Part shown: positions 14,601-21,857 of the stretch, in pieces | Position numbering within the stretch: the stretch's first letter is position 1 | How the letters are laid out: each line of letters begins with the position of its first letter | From: Actinomycetota bacterium | GTDB taxonomy: Bacteria > Actinomycetota > Actinomycetes > Streptosporangiales > Streptosporangiaceae | Assembly (NCBI GenBank): GCA_027313705.1 | Contig: DAHVDE010000002.1 | Coordinates: 1-64,000, forward strand | Length of the DNA stretch: 64,000 nt | Direction of reading: 5' to 3' | Translations under genes and position numbers: made by a program | Notes under the pieces: model-generated | The model's input: only the letters and a program-made list of their open reading frames with translations | The model's database searches: none | Told to the model about the DNA's origin: nothing

Positions 14601-14620
14601 GCCACTTCGCCGCCCGTCAT
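11618..14620 (-). CDS. CHAT-domain protease with N-terminal TPR-like repeats
   Basis: A 1000-residue protein. Residues about 1-640 are helical repeats rich in Ala/Leu with TPR spacing (tags such as ARHARAALAATDIAEDPAGA and ALTALDRPREALQMVERFER). Residues about 700-1000 form a CHAT (caspase HetF associated with TPR) domain: PHGPLHYYPLHLLG, then HLATHGRNN with catalytic His865, and TTAACETGLG with catalytic Cys912, followed by SLYLAGAQSIATTLWPVGVD. Both dyad residues are present, so it should be an active cysteine peptidase. A 12-base tandem repeat (12877-12900) encodes the acidic stretch SASDSASDSE at about residue 575. It heads an operon with two unknown proteins downstream and follows a short membrane-protein fragment by 20 bases. 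A second CHAT protein lies at 39973. CHAT proteins of this build act in bacterial conflict and programmed-death systems. Confidence 0.9.
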   Translation of the reverse strand: MTGGEVADQHDDAQALLTAVAWGGMPADRALDLAGNLPPGAALDERAAQHWIAFASGLAGAGRWQEAFAVARLVRNLADRPGTEWTSRYATGLRIGSFAILALRILPHPQLYALAMEAAAAAIELADANSDDVRGAEARYARANLRTGVYISLQSLDDIGIRQRIWRESLAQQLGARQAEALRARYGDLPDLDTALREAEGDLLAARRTGHPGLAAAIESRLAEVLLWRFRLTDQAGQPELRTRCARHARAALAATDIAEDPAGAALLLNTLAACGADPDASALESLLRPSLDERSNRLARDELISLIQQLANLLLEAGPARGLALLHEAKSILAAGPESVRLSCWMKELLMIAALAGARYPFAEDLIPAVDADADARLRGARMIGAAFALTALDRPREALQMVERFERVAPVLACLHDDAIGYLRIVIAELLFLAEWQRSPAEAATRLVAMLDFCTSHRLADRTANVMHQMSLLASVPAAVPVLLEGLRTGGLRAVSFLGDRGAQQLININNRALAALYNDQAKPAEVWLHLLQQVAGARFSTALAAGIGYRLPPGGEPLLVRLRQLAQAAGDSASDSASDSELLTAYVSDEAELPGGDAAQLLANLRHRFDWLVNQDLGERAASQALDRLYLDEVGSTVGTRTAVLHLLTLPKSDGSTIIIGTCITSAGITIDGHETSFPGAADGPQAMSPLGAHVRELRRLVRLPADGPLPVPVEAAAILADDLTRLLPQGCLRALAQARNDGQDHLLIVPHGPLHYYPLHLLGPVSAPLCDSWKISYLPTLAALGPRRAPSIFDAGRTPMTAIGLGFADRPEIAAKLPGASLQAREIAAVFGCEPLAESAATKGRVLSALRTSRRVHLATHGRNNVTAPAFQSVYVTPGTDGSEGEIAAWEIGELDLRGLEIVTTAACETGLGRFDVLDNLRGLPASLYLAGAQSIATTLWPVGVDSSRMFFTTFYSRLRAGESRIDSFAAAQRETRSRSPEYRWWAGFTLSGSWT

Positions 14621-14640
14621 GACAAAACCCGCCAGCCCGG

Positions 14641-14961
14641 CTAGCGCGCCGCCACCAGCAGGTGGGTACCCGCGGCCGCGGCGACGAGCCTGCTAACAGC
14701 GTAACTGAGGGCAATCGCGGCGCCTGGGCCGATGAGCCAGCCGCGCAGCACGCCGTAAAGCGCGGCGGCGTGCACTGTCCTGCGGCTGCGGGCGGCGGCG
14801 GCACCGGTCATGGCGCCGATGAGTGCCTGGTTCATGGGCACCCGCGCCACGTTGAACAGGCTGGTCAGCCCGAACGCCACCCCGATGACGATAACCAGTC
14901 CAGCCACCGAGAGCCCAGCAGCGCGGTCACCAGGCAGCCCTTTTCCTGTTATTTCCAGCAT
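14641..14961 (-). CDS. Small membrane protein, possible PiT-type phosphate permease fragment
   Basis: A 106-residue reading starting at ATG 14961 (MLEITGKGLPGDRAAG) with three hydrophobic segments: GLVIVIGVAFGLTSLF, AALYGVLRGWLIGPGAAIAL and SRLVAAAAGTHLLVAA. The middle part, VARVPMNQALIGAMTGAAAA, resembles the VPxSxxQAxxGAxxG signature at the C-terminal half of inorganic phosphate (PiT) permeases, followed by the GWLxGP turn. Full PiT proteins have over 330 residues, so this would be the last third only. The frame stays open upstream of 14961 as far as 15552, but that extension is hydrophilic, repetitive and antisense to the MFS gene, so I exclude it. It is either a truncated remnant or a small independent protein. 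Confidence 0.4.
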   Translation of the reverse strand: MLEITGKGLPGDRAAGLSVAGLVIVIGVAFGLTSLFNVARVPMNQALIGAMTGAAAARSRRTVHAAALYGVLRGWLIGPGAAIALSYAVSRLVAAAAGTHLLVAAR

Positions 14962-15021
14962 GGACCAGGTTTGATGGATCCAAGCGCGATAATTGCTTGC
15001 GCTAACTAAGATTAGCTGCCG

Positions 15022-16290
15022 ATGAGTCCGCGTATCCGCAGTGCGCTGCTGCCCGCCTGGGTCGACCGCACCATGGGGATCGTGTTCGCGGCCCGGCTCT
15101 GCATGAGCGCGGCCAGGACCATCGCCAGTGTCGTGACCGCCCTCTACCTTGTCGCGGCGGGGTTTTCCGCCGTCGAGATCGGCCTGCTCTTCTTGTGCGT
15201 CAGCCTGGCGACTGCCGGGATGTCCGCGTGCGTGGGCATGGCATCGGACAGGATCGGCCGCAAGCCCTTCATGGTCGTGGTGCCGCTGCTTGCCGCCGGC
15301 GCGGCGGCCGTGTACGCGATCACCCCGAGCCACGCGCCGTTGTTCATCGCGGCCGCCATCGGCAGTTTCGGTCGCGGCGCAGGCGCTGGCGGCGGCAATG
15401 CAGGGCCATATCAGCCGGCGGAGTCCGCGCTTGTCGCCGAGGCCGTGCCTGTCGCCGCGCGAGCCAGCGCCTTTTCCCTGCTGACGTTTTTCTCGCTCCT
15501 CGGCGCTCTGGCCGGTGGCTTGCTCGCGGCGCTGGCGGGCGACTCGCGTCACCTCGGTGCCGCGGCGGCGGCCGGCGCCTACCGGCCGGCGTTCGTCTCG
15601 GCGAGCGTGCTCTCCGCGATCGCCGGCCTGCTCGCGCTCTTGCTGCGCGAACCGCGGTCGCCAAGACCCGAGGGGGCGCCAGGCAGGCGGATCAGGTTTC
15701 CGCGCCGGTCCTGGCCCGCGCTCTGGCGGCTGTCGGTCACCAACGCCGTCAATGGCGTCGCGATGGGAGTCATCGGCCCGTTCATGAGCTACTGGCTCTA
15801 CCGCCGCTACGGTGCCAGCGCCGCGGCGATCGGCGTGCTTTTCGCCCTCGTGAACCTTGGTTCGCTGGTCTCCACCATGACCGCGGCTCCGCTCGCCAGG
15901 CGGCTTGGCACGGTGCGCGCCATCGTGGCGGTGCGCGCGCTCGCCGCCGTCTTGCTCGTGCCCATGGCACTGGCCCCGGCGTTCTGGATGGCAGGAGCGG
16001 TCTACTTCGTGCGCATGGTGGCGCAGCGAGTCGCGCTACCGCTACGCCAGTCATTCGTCCAGGACATCGCCGACCCGTCCGAACGGGCCGGTGTCGCCGG
16101 CCTCTCGGTGATTCCAGCGCAGGCGACCATGGCCGGGAGCCAGGTGCTTGCCGGCTATCTGTTCCAGGAAGTGGCACTGGCCGCGCCGTTCATGGTGGCC
16201 GCGGTCGCACAGTGCGTCACCGCTGTCATGTACGAGTGGTTCTTCGGAAGCCGCGCCCGCGTTGCCACGGCGAAGATAAAGGCGAAATAG
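15022..16290 (+). CDS. MFS transporter
   Basis: A 422-residue polytopic membrane protein with about 12 hydrophobic segments. The loop between segments 2 and 3 carries the MFS signature GMASDRIGRKPFMVVV (motif A, GxxxDRxGRK). A Gly-rich loop, RGAGAGGGNAGPYQPAESAL, follows segment 4. The C-terminal half repeats the pattern with PLARRLGTVRAI. A facilitator-type exporter or sugar/drug transporter is likely; nothing identifies the substrate. ATG 15022 has no strong ribosome binding site (TAGCTGCCG precedes it). It is divergent from the CHAT operon, with only about 60 bases between it and the membrane fragment at 14961, so the two promoters must overlap if that fragment is expressed. Confidence 0.9.
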   Translation: MSPRIRSALLPAWVDRTMGIVFAARLCMSAARTIASVVTALYLVAAGFSAVEIGLLFLCVSLATAGMSACVGMASDRIGRKPFMVVVPLLAAGAAAVYAITPSHAPLFIAAAIGSFGRGAGAGGGNAGPYQPAESALVAEAVPVAARASAFSLLTFFSLLGALAGGLLAALAGDSRHLGAAAAAGAYRPAFVSASVLSAIAGLLALLLREPRSPRPEGAPGRRIRFPRRSWPALWRLSVTNAVNGVAMGVIGPFMSYWLYRRYGASAAAIGVLFALVNLGSLVSTMTAAPLARRLGTVRAIVAVRALAAVLLVPMALAPAFWMAGAVYFVRMVAQRVALPLRQSFVQDIADPSERAGVAGLSVIPAQATMAGSQVLAGYLFQEVALAAPFMVAAVAQCVTAVMYEWFFGSRARVATAKIKAK

Positions 16291-16395
16291 AACAGAATTC
16301 CTTCCATTCCAGCCGGCGATGTTATAGACCTTTGATGGGAAATGCGAGCTGCCGGCACTCCGGCCGGGCTCAAGGTGCAAGTCAGAGGGGAGACC

Positions 16396-18366
16396 ATGGT
16401 CAGAACACGATCCGCCAGTGCCATGATCGGCGTGTCCGCGGTGGTAGCCATGACGCTGGCCGGCGCGAACGGCGTTGCCAGCGCCGCGCCTGGCAACGCG
16501 GATACGCAGCTTCCTGGCAGTGCTGTCTCGTTCACCAGCCATGTCAAGATCGTCGGCAGCGTGTCGGCATCGAAGCGGCTGTCCATTCAAGTCTGGCTGC
16601 GTCCGAGGACGGCGGCGGCTGAACGTTACGCCACGGCGGTGAGCACGCCTGGCAGCGCTGTGTTCCACCATTACCTCACCCCTGCGAGTTACACCGCTCG
16701 CTTCTCCGCGAGCAGGAGCGAGGTGCGCCGGGTCGACTCCTGGCTGCGCGGGCAAGGCTTCACTGACGTGCACGCCGACGCGGGTCGCTCCTACGTCAGG
16801 GGCACGGCTCCCGCGTCGGCGATCAACCGCGCCTTCGGTATCCAGCTGCGGCTGTACCGGTCGTCGGCAGCGGTCAACGCGGGCCCGTACGCCCTGCGTG
16901 CCTACGGCGGTTCCGTTTCCGTCCCCCGATCGCTGGCAGGCAGCGTGATCGGAGTAACCGGCCTGGACAACGCGGCGCCGAGGCTGCCGCTTGACCGGCC
17001 GGCCAACGTGCCGGCCGGCCGGCGGCCAGCGGCCGGTGCCAAGGTACCGGCCATTCCCTGCTCGCACTATTACGGGCAGCACACCGTCACCGGGCTGCCC
17101 AGCCAGTTCGGCACCACCTCGTTCCCCACCGTGAACTGCGGGTACAGCGGCACGCAGATCAGGTCGGCTTACGGCGCCAACCTGGTCAATACCGGAAAGG
17201 GCCAGACCATTGCCCTGGTCGAGCTTGGCCTGACCCAGGACATGTTCCTCACCCTGGCCGACTATGCGGCGGCTAACCACCTGCCCGCACCGTCAAGCGA
17301 GCGGTACGCCGAGCTGTCACTCGGTGAAGGCACGCAGTGCGGCGACTTCTTCGACATCGAAGAGCAACTCGATGTGGAATCCTCCTATGCGGTGGCGCCA
17401 GGTGCCAATCAGCTTGTGATCGGCGGTGACAGCTGCAACTCGGGCGACTTCGGATTGCAGGGCCTGTTCGACGCCGACATCGCCGTGCTCGGCGGCGATG
17501 GCTCGCATCCGATCGCGACCATCGCGTCGAACTCCTGGGAGGGCGCGGATGAGTCACAGCCCGCTTTCCTCACCAACATCGAGCACGCCTACCTGGTGCG
17601 AGCGGCCGCCGAGGGTGTCGGGATGTACTTCTCGGCCGGCGACGGCTCTGGCGTGGAAACCCCGTCGAGCGACCCGTTCGCTATCGCCGTCGGCGGCACC
17701 ACGCTTGGCATCGGCCAGACGGGCAACCGCCTGTTCGAGACCGGCTGGTCAACCGCCCTGTCTCAGCTGGCGAGCAACTCGTGGCAACTGCTGGGTGAGC
17801 AAGGTGCCAGCGGCGGCGGTCCGAGCCTGCTGTGGAAGCAGCCTGCCTACCAGAAGGGCGTCGTACCCGCGGCGCTCGCCAGGGCGGCGGGTAACAGGGG
17901 CGGCCTTGTTCGTTCCGTCCCTGACATCAGCGCCGACGCCGATCCGTTCACCGGGTTCGACCTCGGCGTGCTGAGCTTCCCGAAGAATAAGCCGCCGAAG
18001 TACAGCGAGTCCGACATCGGCGGTACCAGCCTGGCCTCGCCGCTCGTGGCCGGAATGGTAGCCGCCGCTCAGCAAGGGCAGAAGAGCTCGTTCGGGTTCT
18101 TGAACCCGGCGTTCTACAAGCTGGCCGGCACCAGCGCGGTGAACGACACACAGCCGATCACCGGTGCAAGCCCCGCGCAATACCACGGCATCGCGTGCGG
18201 CGCTAACCTGTGCGGCCTCACCGTGCTGACCACGTTCGATGACCAGAGCTATAACATGCTCGGCTATACCGGGCAAGTCACGCTCAAGGGTTACGACAAC
18301 ATGACCGGTGTCGGCACGCCTAACGGGCAGGCCTTCATCACGGCCCTGCGCACGATAGTGAAGTAA
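16396..18366 (+). CDS. Secreted sedolisin-family (S53) serine-carboxyl protease with pro-domain
   Basis: A 656-residue preproprotease. Residues 1-35 are a Sec signal (SAMIGVSAVVAMTLAGANGV, cleavage after ASA). The pro-kumamolisin-activation domain follows to about residue 215 (VWLRPRTAAAERYATAVSTP and FHHYLTPASYTARFS). The peptidase has the sedolisin triad: Glu322 and Asp326 in IEEQLDVESS, and Ser545 in GGTSLASPLVAG, with the oxyanion Asp in PDISADADPFTG. Sedolisins are active at low pH after self-cleavage of the pro-domain and are secreted. I place the start at ATG 16396 (GAGGGGAGA just upstream) rather than at an in-frame ATG 16342, since only the former begins with a proper signal peptide. 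It is monocistronic and ends in the hairpin at 18370. Confidence 0.93.
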   Translation: MVRTRSASAMIGVSAVVAMTLAGANGVASAAPGNADTQLPGSAVSFTSHVKIVGSVSASKRLSIQVWLRPRTAAAERYATAVSTPGSAVFHHYLTPASYTARFSASRSEVRRVDSWLRGQGFTDVHADAGRSYVRGTAPASAINRAFGIQLRLYRSSAAVNAGPYALRAYGGSVSVPRSLAGSVIGVTGLDNAAPRLPLDRPANVPAGRRPAAGAKVPAIPCSHYYGQHTVTGLPSQFGTTSFPTVNCGYSGTQIRSAYGANLVNTGKGQTIALVELGLTQDMFLTLADYAAANHLPAPSSERYAELSLGEGTQCGDFFDIEEQLDVESSYAVAPGANQLVIGGDSCNSGDFGLQGLFDADIAVLGGDGSHPIATIASNSWEGADESQPAFLTNIEHAYLVRAAAEGVGMYFSAGDGSGVETPSSDPFAIAVGGTTLGIGQTGNRLFETGWSTALSQLASNSWQLLGEQGASGGGPSLLWKQPAYQKGVVPAALARAAGNRGGLVRSVPDISADADPFTGFDLGVLSFPKNKPPKYSESDIGGTSLASPLVAGMVAAAQQGQKSSFGFLNPAFYKLAGTSAVNDTQPITGASPAQYHGIACGANLCGLTVLTTFDDQSYNMLGYTGQVTLKGYDNMTGVGTPNGQAFITALRTIVK

Positions 18367-18369
18367 CCG

Positions 18370-18412
18370 TCTGGTGGGGCTCCGCGCCTGCCAGGCGCGG
18401 AGCCCCACCAGA
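18370..18412. terminator. Perfect bidirectional hairpin terminator
   Basis: Left arm 18370-18389 and right arm 18393-18412 are perfect 20-base inverted repeats around a three-base loop (GCC), with a GC-rich core (GGGGCTCCGCGCC). It sits 4 bases after the sedolisin stop and 33 bases from the stop of the convergent propeller gene, so it can terminate both. There is no T-tract, as is usual in actinobacteria. Confidence 0.85.
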
Positions 18413-18444
18413 TGCTGAACCGGCCGCAAGCGGACTCCGGCCGG

Positions 18445-20103
18445 CTAGGGCACCTGGTCGGGGAGCTTGCCCTTGGCGCCGAGCCGGTAGGCGATGATCA
18501 GGGCCCGCTCGCCACTTGACGGCGGCACGGCCGCTCCGGCGATGACGTAGCTACCGTCGACGGTGACCGGCGCGTTGGACCCGGCCGACAGTGGTGTCCG
18601 CAGCAAGATAGCGCCCGTGGCCGCGTCGAAGGCGTAAAGGTACCCGCTATAGGTCGTGGTGAAGACGACATTGTTCGTGACGGTGGCGGCACCGTAGGGC
18701 GACGACGGCAGGTGGTCGTCCCATACGATCTTTCCCGTGTCCTGGTTGACCGCGATCATCTCGCCGGTGGCCCCGGCGACGGCGGCCGCGAACTCCTTGG
18801 ACGTCTGCGCCACGCCATGGGCGGTGAGCGGAACCGGGAGGTCGTTCACCGCCGCGAAGACTGTCGTCCCGTTGCTCGCGAGCTGAGACTCTACCCCGCC
18901 GAAAACGCCTGGCTCGAGCGTGAACTTCGCTGGCAGCGGTATGTGCGAGGTCGGCGTGTCGCGTTCAGTAAGCAGGCCGTCGTTCTCATGGCCCGCGTGC
19001 ACTCCGACCGGGAGCTTCCAGAGCAGCTTGCCTGTCCGTGCCGATAGCTCGATCATGATGCCGGCCTTGCCCGCGTCGATGACTACCGGCCGGCCGTTGG
19101 CGGTGGTGAGGACGGGCGAGTTCTGCAGGTCCCAGTCATAGAGGTCGTGCGGCGTGAGCTGGTAGTACCAAAGCAGCTTGCCCTGCGGACTCAGCTTGAC
19201 GATCGAGTCGGTGTAAAGGTCAGGACCTGGCCTGCTCGTGCCCCACGGATAGCCCTTGGGCCAGCCGTCCTGCGCGATTGGCCCGGGGTTCGCGATGCCC
19301 AGGTAGAGATTGCCCTGACGGTCGAAGGACGGCGGGTCCCACAGGCCGCCGCCCGAGTTGACCTTCGGATTGCCCCAGAGGTTCTGCACCTCATCCCAGG
19401 ACCACTCGGGAGCGCCCGTTGCGGCGTTCAGCGCCCACAGGGCTGACCTGGCCCCGCCCAGGTAGGTGCCTACTGTCGGATTGACAGGAACGGTCGAGAC
19501 ATACACGGTACCGTCGCGGTATCCGGGTGCCATGTCGATGCCCTCGTGATCGTTGCCGATCAGGGTGCGGCTCCAGATCTGCCTGCCAGTCGCCGCGCTG
19601 AGGGCAACAGCCGCGTGGTTCGTCGCCGCATACACCACGCCGCCGGTCACGTTCACGCCATCTGGTCCGCCGTTCTGCGAGCTGTAGTTATGGGTCCAGA
19701 GCACCTTCCCGGTGGCCAGCCTGATCGCCATCACGTTCGATTCGAGATCCTGCAGATAGACCACGCCGTTGACGACGACCGGCGTAGTCGCATAGCCATC
19801 GGGAAGGCCGGCCGCGGCCGCGGCACCGGTCGATTCGACCGGTACGCACCAGGCGACGCCAAGCGTCGTCACGTTCGAGCTGGTAATCGGGCTCGCGATC
19901 TGCCTGGTGTTTGCCAGGTTGGCGCCGGGCAGAGTCCAGCCAGGCGCGGTGCCCGCGCCGGTCGCGCCGACGTCAGGCGCCTGACGGCTTTCGCAGGCCG
20001 CCGTGGCCGCCGAACCGCCGCCAGGCGAGCATCCGGTGACTAGCCCGGCTCCGAGCAGCAGTGCCACTCCGCCGACTGCGGTCCGCCTGGCCAAGCCCGT
20101 CAT
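18445..20103 (-). CDS. PQQ-type beta-propeller lipoprotein (quinoprotein-like)
   Basis: A 552-residue exported protein. The N-terminus (TGLARRTAVGGVALLLGAGL, then VTGCSPGG) is a lipoprotein signal with the modified residue Cys25, so it is anchored to the outer face of the membrane. The rest is an eight-bladed PQQ_2-type propeller: repeated blades such as VYLQDLESNVMAIRLATGKV, YAATNHAAVALSAATGRQIW, SARTGKLLWKLPVG and IAVNQDTGKIVW, each ending in the A-x-x-G-x-x-x-W tryptophan-docking motif. It resembles quinoprotein alcohol dehydrogenases, but I could not find the Cys-Cys disulfide or Ca-binding residues, so catalysis is not assured. The start is ATG 20103 with GGGAGGTGAG directly upstream; the longer frame from 20148 would overlap the recombinase remnant. 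Confidence 0.85.
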   Translation of the reverse strand: MTGLARRTAVGGVALLLGAGLVTGCSPGGGSAATAACESRQAPDVGATGAGTAPGWTLPGANLANTRQIASPITSSNVTTLGVAWCVPVESTGAAAAAGLPDGYATTPVVVNGVVYLQDLESNVMAIRLATGKVLWTHNYSSQNGGPDGVNVTGGVVYAATNHAAVALSAATGRQIWSRTLIGNDHEGIDMAPGYRDGTVYVSTVPVNPTVGTYLGGARSALWALNAATGAPEWSWDEVQNLWGNPKVNSGGGLWDPPSFDRQGNLYLGIANPGPIAQDGWPKGYPWGTSRPGPDLYTDSIVKLSPQGKLLWYYQLTPHDLYDWDLQNSPVLTTANGRPVVIDAGKAGIMIELSARTGKLLWKLPVGVHAGHENDGLLTERDTPTSHIPLPAKFTLEPGVFGGVESQLASNGTTVFAAVNDLPVPLTAHGVAQTSKEFAAAVAGATGEMIAVNQDTGKIVWDDHLPSSPYGAATVTNNVVFTTTYSGYLYAFDAATGAILLRTPLSAGSNAPVTVDGSYVIAGAAVPPSSGERALIIAYRLGAKGKLPDQVP

Positions 20104-20108
20104 CCGGC

Positions 20109-20462
20109 TCACCTCCCGCCTCGGGGCCTGGTGCGCCCCTCCTGACAATTGGACCGCAGGCGATCGCGAAACTCATCGGGTTCGCTGGCACGGGGATGCC
20201 GCCCTCGGCAGCCGTTCCCCTGCGCGCGGTCTGGTCCGAGTACGTGGTGGCGGAGGAACTGGCGGACGATGCCGGTCATGCGGCGCCCGCATGCGGTGCA
20301 CTTGATCTTGCCCCTGAGGTGGTAGGTGCGCTTGGCGGCTGGGTGGTTGATGAGTCCGTGTCCGTCGCGGCTGGTGGCGTGGCGGCGGCCTTCGGCTTGG
20401 GCGGCGTCCCAGGTGGCGCGGGTGATGATCGGGGGGTGGACGGTTTCGGGTGTCCACTGCCA
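20109..20462 (-). pseudogene. Large serine recombinase remnant (end of recombinase domain and zinc ribbon)
   Basis: In one minus-strand frame, opening after an in-frame stop at 20463-20465, reads WTPETVHPPIITRATWDAAQ, then EGRRHATSRDG, NHPAAKRTYHLRGKIKC and TACGRRMTGIVRQFL. This is the join between the Recombinase domain (HPxIIxRxxWDAAQ) and the zinc-ribbon (YxLRGxIxCxxCGRRMxG) of large serine integrases. The catalytic N-terminal domain and the second CxxC of the ribbon are missing, so the product cannot be functional. It marks a lost integrase. It ends at the ribosome binding site of the propeller lipoprotein, so that gene now lies directly against recombinase debris. Confidence 0.7.
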
Positions 20463-20546
20463 CTAGTCGGCGGGAACTGGCTTGTAACGCCAGTCAGCAC
20501 GCCGCCGACCTCATCGCAGCGGACACGATGCGGGCGCGGCGGAAGC

Positions 20547-20750
20547 TCAGTCCTCCAGTCGTGTGAGTGCGGACGAACGTTGCCCATTGCTGGTGCTGAT
20601 CTGAGCCGAGCAATGACTCTGGGACGCACCAGCTAGCCAGGCTAGGTAGTCGGGGTCACGCGGGGTGTAAGTATCACGCATTTCCAGGTGGATTGCTGAG
20701 GTCGTCGCCTTGGCGATCAGTTCGGTGAACGGGAGCGTTCTCTCCGCCAT
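20547..20750 (-). pseudogene. Truncated DUF6879-like gene, N-terminal fragment
   Basis: ATG at 20750 follows a strong ribosome binding site (GGAGG, 20757-20761). The first 41 residues (RTLPFTELIAKATTSAIHLE, then MRDTYTPRDPDYLAWLAG) match the start of the actinobacterial DUF6879 family as I know it (F..L....SAxHLExRDxYxxxDPxFxxWxAG), whose members run to about 170-200 residues and usually follow an XRE-type regulator. After LAG the reading continues as unrelated sequence to a stop at 20547. This is a 3'-truncated remnant next to the recombinase remnant, and both were probably hit by the same deletion. Confidence 0.6.
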
Positions 20751-21034
20751 GGACCGCCTCCAAGATCGTTTGTTTCATCCGTGCTGGGAGTCGCACTACT
20801 GACTCGCCGTACGGGATCGACCCCGCTACCAACGGGCTCGATCGAGGAGGGTGAGCAGTCTGGGCGCGGATTTGCGTGAGTACGCCAGCCACTGGCGGCG
20901 TGGGCGGGCTGCCGTCGCCGGGTGGCGGATGTTCCTCCCGCGCGGGTGACCTGCCGGGTTGGCCCGGTGGCGAGTAGTCTCCGACTAGTGCTCCTCGCGA
21001 GCGGAGTCGGCGCCAGGCCGGTCACCTCGCGGAA
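20751..21034. other. Non-coding debris between remnant and esterase gene
   Basis: Apart from the ribosome binding site of the truncated gene, I find no complete gene. A short plus-strand frame (20848-20950, SLGADLREYASHWRRGRAAV, then AGWRMFLPRG) has a charged helix-like composition and may be another gene remnant. It is too short to name. Confidence 0.35.
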
Positions 21035-21745
21035 TCAAGGCGCTCCCTGGACTGACGGCGCTCCGCCTGCCGCGGCCTTGACCAGCAGGTCGGCCAGGTC
21101 AGCCGGCCGAGTGAACATTGGCCAGTGACCTGAGTCGATGTCGAGGCAATCGACCTGCGTGGCCTTGGCGAGTTCTGGTAGCTCGCCGCCTTCGATCCAT
21201 TCCCTTGCCTGCTCAGGGGAGAACTCGGGGCAGATCAGCGTGACCGGCACGCCGAACCGCCGTTCGTCATGCAAGCGCACGACGCCCTTGGTCACCGCCT
21301 CAGGCACCGGGATCGCCGCGTCGGCGATCCAGCGGCGCTGCTCTTCGTCCAGGTCGGCAGAGTCCGGACCCTCGAATGGCCCCCAGCCGGGGAACGGCAT
21401 TACGCCGTCGGCCGGCTCGAAGAAGTCGGCGTACGCATCACCGTCGCCCGAGGGAAACCCGCCGATCATGACGACTCTCGCCACCTTCTCTGGCCGGGCA
21501 TCGGCGGCCATCCAGGCGAGGGTGCATGCTGCCGAATGACCGACCACTACCACCTCGCCGGCGGCGGCATCGACAGCGGCAAGCACTGCGGCATGCTGGT
21601 CGGCCAGGGTCGCGGCGCGCGGCGCCGCTCCCTGACCAGGCAGCCAGACTGGCACGGGCCGATGACCATGCGCGTGCAGATGCGGGACAACCGCGTCCCA
21701 GGCGGATCCGTCGAGCCAGAGGCCCGCGACGAGAATAAAATCCAT
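21035..21745 (-). CDS. Alpha/beta-hydrolase (esterase-like)
   Basis: A 236-residue single-domain alpha/beta-hydrolase without signal peptide. The fold starts at once with VAGLWLDGSAWDAVVPHL (oxyanion HG region replaced by GLW). The nucleophile elbow VVVGHSAACTL carries Ser71. The C-terminal DSGHWPMF carries the catalytic His, and an acid is expected in the VTLICPEFS segment. The size and the ADARPEKVARVVMIGGFPSG segment fit small cytoplasmic carboxylesterases of the EstC or RsbQ type. ATG 21745 has GGAGAT about 10 bases upstream. It is the only intact gene between two stretches of remnants and shows no operon partner, so its substrate cannot be guessed. Confidence 0.85.
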   Translation of the reverse strand: MDFILVAGLWLDGSAWDAVVPHLHAHGHRPVPVWLPGQGAAPRAATLADQHAAVLAAVDAAAGEVVVVGHSAACTLAWMAADARPEKVARVVMIGGFPSGDGDAYADFFEPADGVMPFPGWGPFEGPDSADLDEEQRRWIADAAIPVPEAVTKGVVRLHDERRFGVPVTLICPEFSPEQAREWIEGGELPELAKATQVDCLDIDSGHWPMFTRPADLADLLVKAAAGGAPSVQGAP

Positions 21746-21857
21746 GTCGGCAGCATCTCCTTCGGTGACCGTAGCGGTGCCAGGATCGACCGTAGCGGCA
21801 TATCCGGACAGTCGGCATCCGGATCTGCCGCGCCTGCCGATGCGCTCGGCCGAACTG

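Noticed and set aside
11618-14620. Gasdermin operon
   Set aside because: The 237-residue neighbour lacks the gasdermin N-terminal pattern as I know it and has no hydrophobic pore-like segment or short inhibitory tail.
15195-16622. 475-codon plus-strand frame
   Set aside because: Lies over the MFS gene and the sedolisin start in another frame; Arg-rich without hydrophobic pattern.
20173-20463. 96-codon minus-strand frame rich in Pro/His/Arg
   Set aside because: It is a shifted reading of the serine recombinase remnant; the frame with CxxCGRRM is the meaningful one.
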